The notes beneath the pieces were generated by a model. The model ran no database searches, had not been told where the DNA came from, and saw only the letters and a program-made list of their open reading frames with translations. 49,700 nucleotides of DNA from CAYYJM01 sp964471755 (lineage in GTDB: Bacteria > Planctomycetota > Planctomycetia > Gemmatales > Gemmataceae), in the NCBI GenBank assembly GCA_964471755.1, contig CAYYJM010000009.1, positions 1 through 49,700 of the forward strand, given 5' to 3'. The position numbers were made by a program, and so were the translations under genes. Shown here one piece after another: positions 31,975-39,626 of the stretch. Numbering within the stretch: the stretch's first letter is position 1; every line of letters begins with the position of its first letter.

Positions 31975-32760
31975 GCTGTTGTCCGCTACCTGAAGGCTGA
32001 TCGTATCCTGGAGACGATGCAGGGACTGCAAGACCGCATCGCTCGACGCTTTCCCAATTCCAGCCTGAAACGGATCGCCGAGGAACTGACCGTCGTGGTG
32101 CAGGAGTCGCTGGCCACGGTGACGCACATCCGCAAGCCAAACCACTGGCTGCGCGTCGGTGTCGCGCTGCTCGTCGTCGTGCTGGTCGTCCTGTTCGGTT
32201 ACATCACCGTCGGCCTGCGCGTCGACCCGGCATCGTTGAACAACGTGCAGTCGGTCGCCGATCTGTCGGCCAGCGTGCTGACCAGCCTTGTATTCCTGCT
32301 CGGTCTGATCGGCTTCCTGGTGACACTGGAACGTCGCTTCAAGCGAGAGCGGGCCATCGCGGCACTGCACGAACTGCGAGCGATGGCCCACATCGTGGAC
32401 ATGCACCAGCTCCGCAAGGATCCCGAGTCGTTCCTGATGACCGGAGACGGCGATCAGGACGCGCGGAGACTGCCGCCGATCGAGATGGCCCGCTACCTGC
32501 AATACTGCACCGAGCTGCTGGCGATCATCAGCAAGGTGGCGGCTCTGTACGTCGAGGGCCTGCCGGACGGGCAGACGCTCGAGGCGGCCGACCGGGTCGA
32601 GACACTGACGACGGGTCTGTCACGCAAGATCTGGCAGAAGATCTCGCTGCTGGACACGGTCTTTCAGCCGCACCTCTCGCCGCTGCGGAAGAAGGACGAA
32701 AAAAAAGACGAGCCCCCCGCCGACAAACCTACCCCTGTTCCCGGTGAGGCACCCCAATGA
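31963..32760 (+). CDS. membrane protein with two transmembrane helices, function unknown
   Basis: A 265-residue protein with helices at about 64-84 (VALLVVVLVVLFGYITVGL) and about 105-130 (VLTSLVFLLGLIGFLVTLE). The rest is helical and mostly soluble: a basic N-terminus, a His/Met/Asp-containing segment (MAHIVDMHQLRKDPESF) after the second helix, and a Lys/Pro-rich tail. No family recognised. ATG 31963 is favoured by GAGGACC; the start lies in a strong hairpin. The stop overlaps the next ATG by four bases (ATGA). Confidence 0.72.
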   Translation: MSRRAVVRYLKADRILETMQGLQDRIARRFPNSSLKRIAEELTVVVQESLATVTHIRKPNHWLRVGVALLVVVLVVLFGYITVGLRVDPASLNNVQSVADLSASVLTSLVFLLGLIGFLVTLERRFKRERAIAALHELRAMAHIVDMHQLRKDPESFLMTGDGDQDARRLPPIEMARYLQYCTELLAIISKVAALYVEGLPDGQTLEAADRVETLTTGLSRKIWQKISLLDTVFQPHLSPLRKKDEKKDEPPADKPTPVPGEAPQ

Positions 32761-34721
32761 TCCGCGTTCTCTCCCTGTTTCTGAGCACCGCTCTGGTGGT
32801 CGGCGTCGTCGTCGGCCAGGAGCCGCGCGTGCGGACGTACAATGACAAGGACTTCTTCTTTACGCCGCCGACCTCGAAGGCGGAGTGGGAGAAGCGGCGC
32901 GAGATGGTCAAGGCTCGCGTTCTGGTCGCAAACGGCCTCTGGCCGACGCCGCCGAAGACACCGCTCAAGCCAGTCATCCACGGCAAGATCGAACGGGACG
33001 GCTACACCGTCGAGAAGGTCTTCTTCGCGTCGCTGCCGGGGCACTACGTTTCCGGGAATCTCTACCGGCCGACGGGCGCGGTGAAGGGGAAGCGACCGGC
33101 CATTCTGAACCCGCACGGCCACTGGGCCAATGGTCGGTTGTTCGAGGCGAACGCCAAGGAGATCGAGCGGCAAATGAAGGGAGGCGGCGAGAAGACCGAG
33201 AATGGGGCGAAGTATCCGCTCCAGGCGCGGTGCGCGCAACTCGCCCGCATGGGCTGCGTCGTCTTCCACTTCGACATGGTCGGCTACGCGGACAGTGCGA
33301 CGATCCCGCATCGGCAGGGGTTTCTCGACGCGGACGCCGAACTGCGCTTGCAGAGCTTCATGGGCCTGCAGACGTGGAACTGCGTGCGCGCGCTCGATTT
33401 CCTGTCTGACCTGCCCGACGTTGATCCGGCCCGGATCGGCGTGACGGGAGCGTCGGGCGGCGGCACGCAGACGTTCATCCTGGCGGCGGTCGATGATCGG
33501 CCGGCGGTGGCGGTGCCGGCCGTGATGGTCGGCACGGCGATGCAGGGCGGTTGCATCTGTGAGAACTGCTCGTACCTGCGGGTCGGCCTGGGCAACGTCG
33601 AGATCGCCGGCTGTTTCGCGCCGAAGCCGCTCGCCCTGATTGGAGCGAACGACTGGACGGTGGACATCGAGAAGAAGGGATACCCGGAGCTGAAGGCACT
33701 CTTCAAGCTCTACGGAGTCGAGGAGAACGTCTTCGCGAAGTGCTTCCCGGAGTATGGCCACAACTACAACCAGACGTCGCGCGAGGTGATGTACAACTGG
33801 TTCAACAAGCAATTGCACCTCGGTCAGTCGGAGCCGGTGCGTGAGCGTGAGTTCGTGCCGGTGCCGCCGAAGGATCTGCGCGTTTACGACGAGACGCATC
33901 CCCGACCGCAGGACTCGGCCGATGCCGCGACGCTGCGTCGCTATCTGACGACGACGTCGGACACGCAGATCGAGGCGCTGAAGCCGACGGACGCGAAGTC
34001 GCTGGCGGAGTATCGCCGGGTGATCGGCACCGCCTTGAAGGTGATGACCGACGAGGGCGTGCCGACCAAGGTCGAGGTGAAGGTCGAGGGCGACAAGGTG
34101 CAGGCGATCCGGCCGGGGCCGGAGAAGGAAGGCGTGACGGCGACGCTGACTCGCGGCAAGGGAACCGACGGCTCGGTCATCGTCTGGGTTGGTCCGGCGT
34201 CTGCGGTGCCAGCGAAGGCGACGGTGCTGCGGCCGGAGATCACGACGAAGGCGGCCCCGTTGAACAAGGACTTTGCCGGCTACACCTGGGGTTACAACCG
34301 GCCACTCGTGGCCCGGCAGGTGCGTGAGGTGCTGACGGCGGTCGCGGCGGCGAAATCGATCGCCGGGACGAAGCCGGTCCATCTGGTCGGCGTCGGCGAG
34401 TTGGGGCCGGTCGTGCTGCTGGCCCGGGCGGTGTGCGGCGACTCGGTGGCCCGGACGGCGGTGGACGTGAACCAGTTCCGTTTCGAGAAGGTCCGAACGC
34501 TGACCGATCCGATGCTGCTGCCAGGAGCGCTGAAGTACGGCGGCCTCGGTGCGTTCGCCGGCCTGATCGCGCCGCATGAACTGTTCTGCTTCAACCAGCA
34601 AGGAAGCGGCACGGGTCAGTGGCTGGAGACGGCCTACACCGTGGCCGGAGCGAAGGAGAAACTCCGTCGTGAGGCCGGGGCGATGACGCCGGAGAAGGTC
34701 GCGGAGTGGGTGTTGCGGTAA
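32757..34721 (+). CDS. secreted alpha/beta-hydrolase (acetyl xylan esterase-like)
   Basis: A 654-residue exported protein starting in an ATGA overlap with the membrane protein gene. After a signal peptide (MIRVLSLFLSTALVVGVVVGQ) come RPAILNPHGHWANG and the nucleophile elbow VTGASGGGTQTF (Ser near 233). Also present are a PLALIGANDWTVD strand with the likely acid, and PEYGHNYNQ with His near 335, the full alpha/beta-hydrolase triad. Residues after about 380 form a second domain that looks like a degenerate hydrolase half (VHLVGVGELGPVVLLARAV). Probable role is deacylation of plant or algal polysaccharides; the substrate cannot be determined. Confidence 0.85.
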   Translation: MIRVLSLFLSTALVVGVVVGQEPRVRTYNDKDFFFTPPTSKAEWEKRREMVKARVLVANGLWPTPPKTPLKPVIHGKIERDGYTVEKVFFASLPGHYVSGNLYRPTGAVKGKRPAILNPHGHWANGRLFEANAKEIERQMKGGGEKTENGAKYPLQARCAQLARMGCVVFHFDMVGYADSATIPHRQGFLDADAELRLQSFMGLQTWNCVRALDFLSDLPDVDPARIGVTGASGGGTQTFILAAVDDRPAVAVPAVMVGTAMQGGCICENCSYLRVGLGNVEIAGCFAPKPLALIGANDWTVDIEKKGYPELKALFKLYGVEENVFAKCFPEYGHNYNQTSREVMYNWFNKQLHLGQSEPVREREFVPVPPKDLRVYDETHPRPQDSADAATLRRYLTTTSDTQIEALKPTDAKSLAEYRRVIGTALKVMTDEGVPTKVEVKVEGDKVQAIRPGPEKEGVTATLTRGKGTDGSVIVWVGPASAVPAKATVLRPEITTKAAPLNKDFAGYTWGYNRPLVARQVREVLTAVAAAKSIAGTKPVHLVGVGELGPVVLLARAVCGDSVARTAVDVNQFRFEKVRTLTDPMLLPGALKYGGLGAFAGLIAPHELFCFNQQGSGTGQWLETAYTVAGAKEKLRREAGAMTPEKVAEWVLR

Positions 34722-34819
34722 GTTTGGCGAGCGGCGCGGCGTCAGTCCGCCAGGTTGTGGAAACTCTCGTGGACCATCCGGGTTGTGGGGGTATCGCCCC
34801 CAACTCGGAGATGCCACCA

Positions 34820-35590
34820 ATGACCCCGATTCTGACGGTTGCCGTTGTCCTGCTCGCTCCGGCCCAGGACCCGACATCGCGCACCTGGGAGGTGGACGGT
34901 GTGACGCGCGAGGCGCTCGTCTACGTGCCCGCGAAGAAAGGCCCGGGCAAGCTGCCGCTGGTGTTCGATTTCCACGGCCACAGTGGCACGGCCCGGCACG
35001 CCGCCCGAGCCCATCACATCCACACGACCTGGCCCGAAGCCATCGTCGTCTACATGCAGGGCTTGAAGACCCCCGGCAAACTGACCGATCCCGAGGGCAA
35101 ACGAACGGGATGGCAACCCGGACCCGGCGACCAGAAGGACCGCGACCTGAAATTCTTCGATGCCGTGCTGGCGTCGATGAAGAAAGACTATTCCGTCGAT
35201 GAGAGCCGCATCTACTCGACGGGCCACTCCAACGGTGGTGCCTTCACCTACCTGTTGTGGGCGAAGCGAGGCGACACCTTTGCGGCCTTCGCTCCGGTAG
35301 CGGCGGCAGCCGGCCGGTACTTCCTGGAAGCCAAACCCCGGCCGGTGTTCCATATCGGCAGCGAGAAAGACCCACTCGTCACGTTCGCCATGCAGCAACG
35401 CACGCTGGACCACGTCAAGAAGGTCAACGGCTGCGATGCCAGGGGCGAAAAATGGGCCGAGGGTTGCCTGCGCTACCCGTCGAAGAACGGGACGCCGGTT
35501 GTGACCTTTCTGCACGACGAAGGGCACCGGTATCCCAAAGAGGCACCGGCACTCATTGTCAAGTTCTTCAAGGAGCAGGCAAAGAAGTAA
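34820..35590 (+). CDS. PHB depolymerase/feruloyl-esterase-like secreted hydrolase
   Basis: A 256-residue protein. ATG 34820 is chosen because GGAG (34807-34810) is at a normal distance and it begins a signal-like MTPILTVAVVLLAPAQ. It has the polyhydroxybutyrate depolymerase or LpqC-type pattern: LPLVFDFHGHSGTA, then IYSTGHSNGGAFTY with the nucleophile Ser near 137, a strand with Asp (IGSEKDPLV) and the final His in DEGHRYPKEAP. The enzyme probably splits esters in extracellular polymers. A GGGGG-TATCG-CCCCC hairpin lies just before the ribosome site. Its end overlaps the convergent tilS gene by 23 bases. Confidence 0.85.
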   Translation: MTPILTVAVVLLAPAQDPTSRTWEVDGVTREALVYVPAKKGPGKLPLVFDFHGHSGTARHAARAHHIHTTWPEAIVVYMQGLKTPGKLTDPEGKRTGWQPGPGDQKDRDLKFFDAVLASMKKDYSVDESRIYSTGHSNGGAFTYLLWAKRGDTFAAFAPVAAAAGRYFLEAKPRPVFHIGSEKDPLVTFAMQQRTLDHVKKVNGCDARGEKWAEGCLRYPSKNGTPVVTFLHDEGHRYPKEAPALIVKFFKEQAKK

Positions 35591-36611
35591 CGTCGACGCC
35601 CGCCAGGTCGGTCCGTCGCGTCACCTGTACCACCTGCTCCCGCGCCTCGACACGCACGCCGCCGGCCAGATCGACGGCCGTCTCCTCGCCGAGGACGACT
35701 CCGGCCAGCTGGTCCCAGCGTGCGAACGGCATGTCATCCTGCGGCCAACCCTCACGTCGATAGATGGCCCGGAACAGGCCCCGCAGACGGAAGCGTGGCA
35801 CGTCCGCCAGCGGCCGGCGATCCAGGACGATCATCCCGCCGGCACGCGGCCGCTCGGCGAGTCGGAGCAACTCGGCCGCGCTGGCTTCCTCCTCGGCGAA
35901 GATCTCCTCGGCCTGATCCGCCAGACGCACCAACACCCGGGCGATCGCCGGGTTGTACTCCGTCGCCAGGAGCGGCAGCAGGTGCTGACGAATGCGATTC
36001 CGCCGTAGCGTCAGGTCGTCGTTGCTCGCGTCGTGGCGGGCCGGCTGACCGATCGTCTCCAGGTACGTCAGCACCTCCGTTCGCGTCACGGTGCGCAACG
36101 GGCGAACGACGGCCACGCCCGGTTCCAGTTCGCGTTCGCCAGCGATGCCGCGCAGACCCTGGATACCGGTCCCTCGGAACAGACGCATCAACACGGTTTC
36201 CGCCTGATCATCGGCCGTGTGGCCGGTCGCGATTCGGTCCAGGCCATGCTCGCGCGCCACCTCGGCAAGCCAGCGATAGCGCACCGTCCGCGCCGTGGCC
36301 TCCAGATTCTGGCCAGTTGCTTCCACCAGGCCGCGCACGTCTCGGCTCGCACCGATGAAGCGCAAGCCGAGTCGTTCCGCCAGGTCGGCGACGAAGGCCG
36401 CGTCCTCGTCGCTGGCCGCACCGCGAAGTTGATGGTTCAGATGCGCGACGAGAAGGCAGGGCAGGGCACCGCTCGGCCGGACCTCGTGGATGGCTCGCAG
36501 CAGGGCCACGCTGTCCGGCCCGCCCGAGACGGCGACGACCAGGCCGGGCCGTTCCCGCTCCCGGTGGATCGCGGCACGCACCGCTTCACGAAGTCGCTCG
36601 CTCCCCTGCAC
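35568..36611 (-). CDS. tilS: tRNA(Ile)-lysidine synthetase
   Basis: A 347-residue protein with the PP-loop AVSGGPDSVALL (SGGPDS about 29-34). Next come AHLNHQLRG, ATGHTADDQAETVLMRLFRGTG, and the TilS-typical PLRTVTRTEVLTYL and NDDLTLRRNRIRQHLLPLL. GTG at 36611, behind GAGGAG, is chosen; longer frames run through the promoter of the divergent gene. The product changes the C34 of the CAU anticodon of tRNA-Ile to lysidine so that AUA is read as Ile, an essential step. Its 3' end overlaps the esterase at 34820 in convergent orientation. Confidence 0.94.
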   Translation of the reverse strand: MQGSERLREAVRAAIHRERERPGLVVAVSGGPDSVALLRAIHEVRPSGALPCLLVAHLNHQLRGAASDEDAAFVADLAERLGLRFIGASRDVRGLVEATGQNLEATARTVRYRWLAEVAREHGLDRIATGHTADDQAETVLMRLFRGTGIQGLRGIAGERELEPGVAVVRPLRTVTRTEVLTYLETIGQPARHDASNDDLTLRRNRIRQHLLPLLATEYNPAIARVLVRLADQAEEIFAEEEASAAELLRLAERPRAGGMIVLDRRPLADVPRFRLRGLFRAIYRREGWPQDDMPFARWDQLAGVVLGEETAVDLAGGVRVEAREQVVQVTRRTDLAGVDVTSLPAP

Positions 36612-36660
36612 GCACGCTCCTCGTCCGCTAGAATCACCCGACCGGAAGGAGGCTCGATTG

Positions 36661-38127
36661 ATGACCGGTTGGTGGTCCCGAACGCGAACGCTGCGTCGCC
36701 TCCTCGCCTGGGCTCTGTGCCTGGCCGCAACCAGCATCGCCCTCTACCACGCCTGGATCGACCTCGACGATCCGCATCGGGCCGACGGCAACGACGGCCA
36801 CGTCAACATCGACTTCGGCGGGCAGTACGTCCTGGGCCGACTCCTCCTCGCTGGTCACGCCAGCGATCTCTACGACCTCTACGCCCACGATCTCGTTCTC
36901 GAACGGGCCTATCCCGCAGACGCCCAGAACCCGACCACAGCCCAGCGTGATCATCGCCGACTGATCGACACGTTCCCGGTGAAGCGCGACGACGCTGTCC
37001 TCTGGACACTCACCAGCGTTGTCGCTCCGTTCGCCGCCGACTCGCCGCTTGGCCTTCTCCCTTTGGTCGCCGTCTTGCCGTCGGAGGCCGAGTTGATCGC
37101 CGCCCGGCGGACGCCCCAGCTCGCCGGGCCATTGTATCCGCCGATCCACGCCCACGTCATGGCCCCGCTCGCCTGGATGTCGCCTCAGACCGCCTACCGC
37201 ACGACGCAGATCCTCAACCTCGTTCTCGTCTACCTGGTCGGCCTCGGAGCGTCGCTCTGGTCGGGCGGCCGATTCTGGTGGCCGGTCGCGACTCTGCTGC
37301 TGATGCTCTTCCCGGGTTTCGCCGGCACGCTGAATCTCGGCCAGAATCCGCTTCTGACGCTGGCCCTGCTCGGTCTCGGCTGGTGGCTCGTCAGCGTGGA
37401 TCGCCCCGGTCGCGCCGGCATCGTCTGGGGCCTGCTCGCCTTCAAGCCTGTCTGGGCGGTGACGTTCTTCGTCGCGACGGTGGCGACACGCCGCTGGCGG
37501 ATGGCTGTCACCATGGGTGCGACGGGCCTCGTCCTGATCCTGATGACGCTGCCGTTGGGTGGACTGCGGCCCTGGTTTGACTGGCTCGCCGTCGGCCGGC
37601 TCGCCTCGGCTCTCTACGAACGCGACACGAACTGGGTGCATCTCAGCCGGGATGTCCAGAACTTGCCGCGTCGCTATCTGCTCGAATTTCCGGCCGGGAT
37701 GGGCTCCGCCCTTTCGCCGCATGGTCGGCTCCCGGACGTTCTCGGTCTCGCCCTCTGGCTGCTGGTGGTGGTCACCTGGCTGGCCGTCCTGGTCCGGACA
37801 CGCCGGCCGGGCTGGGATGGGCCAGTCGGTGCGTTCACCCTCCTGGGAGGCTGGCTGGCGTGCTGGCACTTCATGTACTACGACGCGCTCCTGCTCGCGC
37901 TGCCGGTCTTTCTCCTGCTGCGCGACCCCTGGCGAGCCGCCTGGGTGCCCTGGTCGGCGCTCGTGCTGCTGATCGGCTGTCACTACCTCTGGGAGGTTCT
38001 CGATCCGCACTACCTCGGGCCGCCGTCCGAGACGCTGCTGGCCCTGGCTCTGTGGGCCTGGTGCGGCTTTCGCTTCAATACGCCGACAGAATCGGCACCA
38101 CGGCCGTCTGCGGATCTCCCCCGGTGA
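36661..38127 (+). CDS. GT87/DUF2029-type membrane glycosyltransferase
   Basis: A 488-residue multi-pass membrane protein; AAGGAGG (36645-36651) is well placed for the ATG at 36661. It has about ten hydrophobic helices and, after the first one, a periplasmic loop with YVLGRLLLAGHASDLYDL and the LYPPIHAHVMAPLAW segment typical for DUF2029 mannosyltransferase-like proteins. These use polyprenyl-phosphate sugars to build envelope glycans. The Asp in the first loop (WIDLDDPH) may act as the catalytic base. Its end overlaps the M24 gene by 53 bases on the other strand; tilS starts 49 bases upstream in divergent orientation. Confidence 0.85.
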   Translation: MTGWWSRTRTLRRLLAWALCLAATSIALYHAWIDLDDPHRADGNDGHVNIDFGGQYVLGRLLLAGHASDLYDLYAHDLVLERAYPADAQNPTTAQRDHRRLIDTFPVKRDDAVLWTLTSVVAPFAADSPLGLLPLVAVLPSEAELIAARRTPQLAGPLYPPIHAHVMAPLAWMSPQTAYRTTQILNLVLVYLVGLGASLWSGGRFWWPVATLLLMLFPGFAGTLNLGQNPLLTLALLGLGWWLVSVDRPGRAGIVWGLLAFKPVWAVTFFVATVATRRWRMAVTMGATGLVLILMTLPLGGLRPWFDWLAVGRLASALYERDTNWVHLSRDVQNLPRRYLLEFPAGMGSALSPHGRLPDVLGLALWLLVVVTWLAVLVRTRRPGWDGPVGAFTLLGGWLACWHFMYYDALLLALPVFLLLRDPWRAAWVPWSALVLLIGCHYLWEVLDPHYLGPPSETLLALALWAWCGFRFNTPTESAPRPSADLPR

Positions 38128-39268
38128 CGTGGACCTTGCCCTCGGCATCGACGAACACGTCCACCTCGCTCCGCACGCCGAAGTCGCCTGGCAGGTAGAT
38201 GCCCGGCTCGATGCTGAAGCAGGTCCGCGGCAGGACACGCCGTTCCTCGCGGGTTTCGAGATTGTCCATGTTCGCGCCGTTGCCGTGGACCTCCTGGCCG
38301 ATGTTGTGGCCGGTGCGATGGCAGTACTGCTCGCCATAGCCCGCGTCGGCGATGACCTTCCGGGCCGCGTCGTCCACCTCCCAGCCGGCCAGCGGTCGGC
38401 CCGCCGCGAAGGCGTCGCGCACCTTCTGGATGGCCGCATCGCGCGCGGCGGCGACGATGTTGAAGATCGTCGTGTACTTCGCCGGCACCGTCTCGCCGAC
38501 GAAGCCGGTCCAGGTCAGATCGCTGTAGACGGCACGCGGCTTCTCGAGTTTGCCCCAGATGTCGAGCAGAACGAAGTCGCCGGCCTGGATCGGCGCGTTG
38601 CCGCTGGTGCCCGGTTCGTAGTGCGGATCGGCACTGTTGGCGTTGACCGAGCAGTTCGGCGCACTGTACGTCGTCACCTCGTAGGCCCGGAAGTGTTCCA
38701 GGATGCGCCGCTGCACGTCGAGTTCCGTGAGCGGCTGGCCCTTGCGCACCTTCTCGGCGATGAAGTCGAAGGCCACGTCGAACGCCGCCCGGACTGGCTT
38801 CGACGCCTCCAGGTGCAGCTGCCACTGCTCGTCGTCCCAGACGGCCTCGAACAGCTGGATCAGATCGCCCGACGGCACGACCTCGGCTCCGAACGAGCGG
38901 ACCAGTTCGACGGTGCCGGCATCGACGCGTGAGATGTACGGGTTGTTGTTGCGGGGAGCGTACTCCATCGCCAGGGTCTTGCACCCGTGCAGGAGTTTCT
39001 CGACGCCGGCTTCCAGTTCCTGCCAGCGCAGATAGACCGTCTTGCCGCCGGGGAAGCGGTCCAGGACGCCGGGCTCGATCCGGTGGACGAGCTTGCGCGG
39101 CTCGCCGTGGGCCGGAATCAGGTAGAACCAGCGCCGCGACGGCGTGAAGTTCGGATCGAAGTCCAGCACGCGCCGGGCCAGGATGTTGAGCCCACGGAAG
39201 TCGTACAGCAGCCAGGCGTCGAGCTTCAACGACTGCAGGGCCTGCTGGATGGCGGCAAGGTCGAACAT
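38075..39268 (-). CDS. M24 family metallopeptidase (Xaa-Pro aminopeptidase-like)
   Basis: A 397-residue protein of two domains: a creatinase-type N-terminal half (about 1-165) and the pita-bread M24 fold. The metal ligands are visible as Asp in FVLLDIWGKLE, Asp in SDLTWTGFVG, His in CHRTGHNIGQEVHG, Glu in CFSIEPGIYLPG and Glu in VRSEVDVFVD. The enzyme removes an N-terminal residue before proline or cleaves related small substrates. It has no signal peptide and is cytoplasmic. Convergent with GT87. The upstream gap (39269-39626) is full of hairpins. Confidence 0.92.
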   Translation of the reverse strand: MFDLAAIQQALQSLKLDAWLLYDFRGLNILARRVLDFDPNFTPSRRWFYLIPAHGEPRKLVHRIEPGVLDRFPGGKTVYLRWQELEAGVEKLLHGCKTLAMEYAPRNNNPYISRVDAGTVELVRSFGAEVVPSGDLIQLFEAVWDDEQWQLHLEASKPVRAAFDVAFDFIAEKVRKGQPLTELDVQRRILEHFRAYEVTTYSAPNCSVNANSADPHYEPGTSGNAPIQAGDFVLLDIWGKLEKPRAVYSDLTWTGFVGETVPAKYTTIFNIVAAARDAAIQKVRDAFAAGRPLAGWEVDDAARKVIADAGYGEQYCHRTGHNIGQEVHGNGANMDNLETREERRVLPRTCFSIEPGIYLPGDFGVRSEVDVFVDAEGKVHVTGGDPQTAVVPILSAY

Positions 39269-39310
39269 CGCGGCTCCTCCGTTGAATTCGTCTTCCCGTC
39301 AAGGTAGCGG

Positions 39311-39462
39311 CCCGCTGCGGGAAGACAACCACCCGGTTCGCGCAGCGGGGGGCGGCCCGGCATAAATGCCGGGCCTGGGAACAGAAGCCCGGTGAACCGG
39401 GCTACTTCTGTAGAGCCTGGTTTACCAGGCTTTGCGACCGAGCCCCGGCATTTATGCCGGGG
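39311..39462. repeat. array of five hairpins in the intergenic region upstream of the cytochrome gene
   Basis: From left to right: CCCGCTGCG/CGCAGCGGG with a 21-base loop (39311-39349); a 10-bp palindrome (39354-39375, loop AA); AGCCCGGT/ACCGGGCT (39386-39403, loop GA) enlarged by ACAGAA/TTCTGT; AGCCTGGT/ACCAGGCT (39414-39431, loop TT); and CCCCGGCAT/ATGCCGGGG (39443-39462, loop TT). Four have two-base loops and related arm sequences. The block resembles REP-type palindromes. Confidence 0.85.
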
Positions 39463-39626
39463 CGAACCTCCCCTCCCGGAGATTGGCCGCACCCGCCTGG
39501 GTCGAGTTCCCCGGTTACCCGCTTCCCCCGTACGTCGTCAGGCCGTATCATCGTGCGGAAGAGTATCCACCCGGACGGCCGACCGCCCCCACCCTGGCCC
39601 GTCCCCGTGCTGCGTCGGGAGTTCCC

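Noticed and set aside
39432..39626. N-terminal extension of the cytochrome protein
   Set aside because: It starts within the palindrome array and puts about 65 residues before a clear signal peptide.
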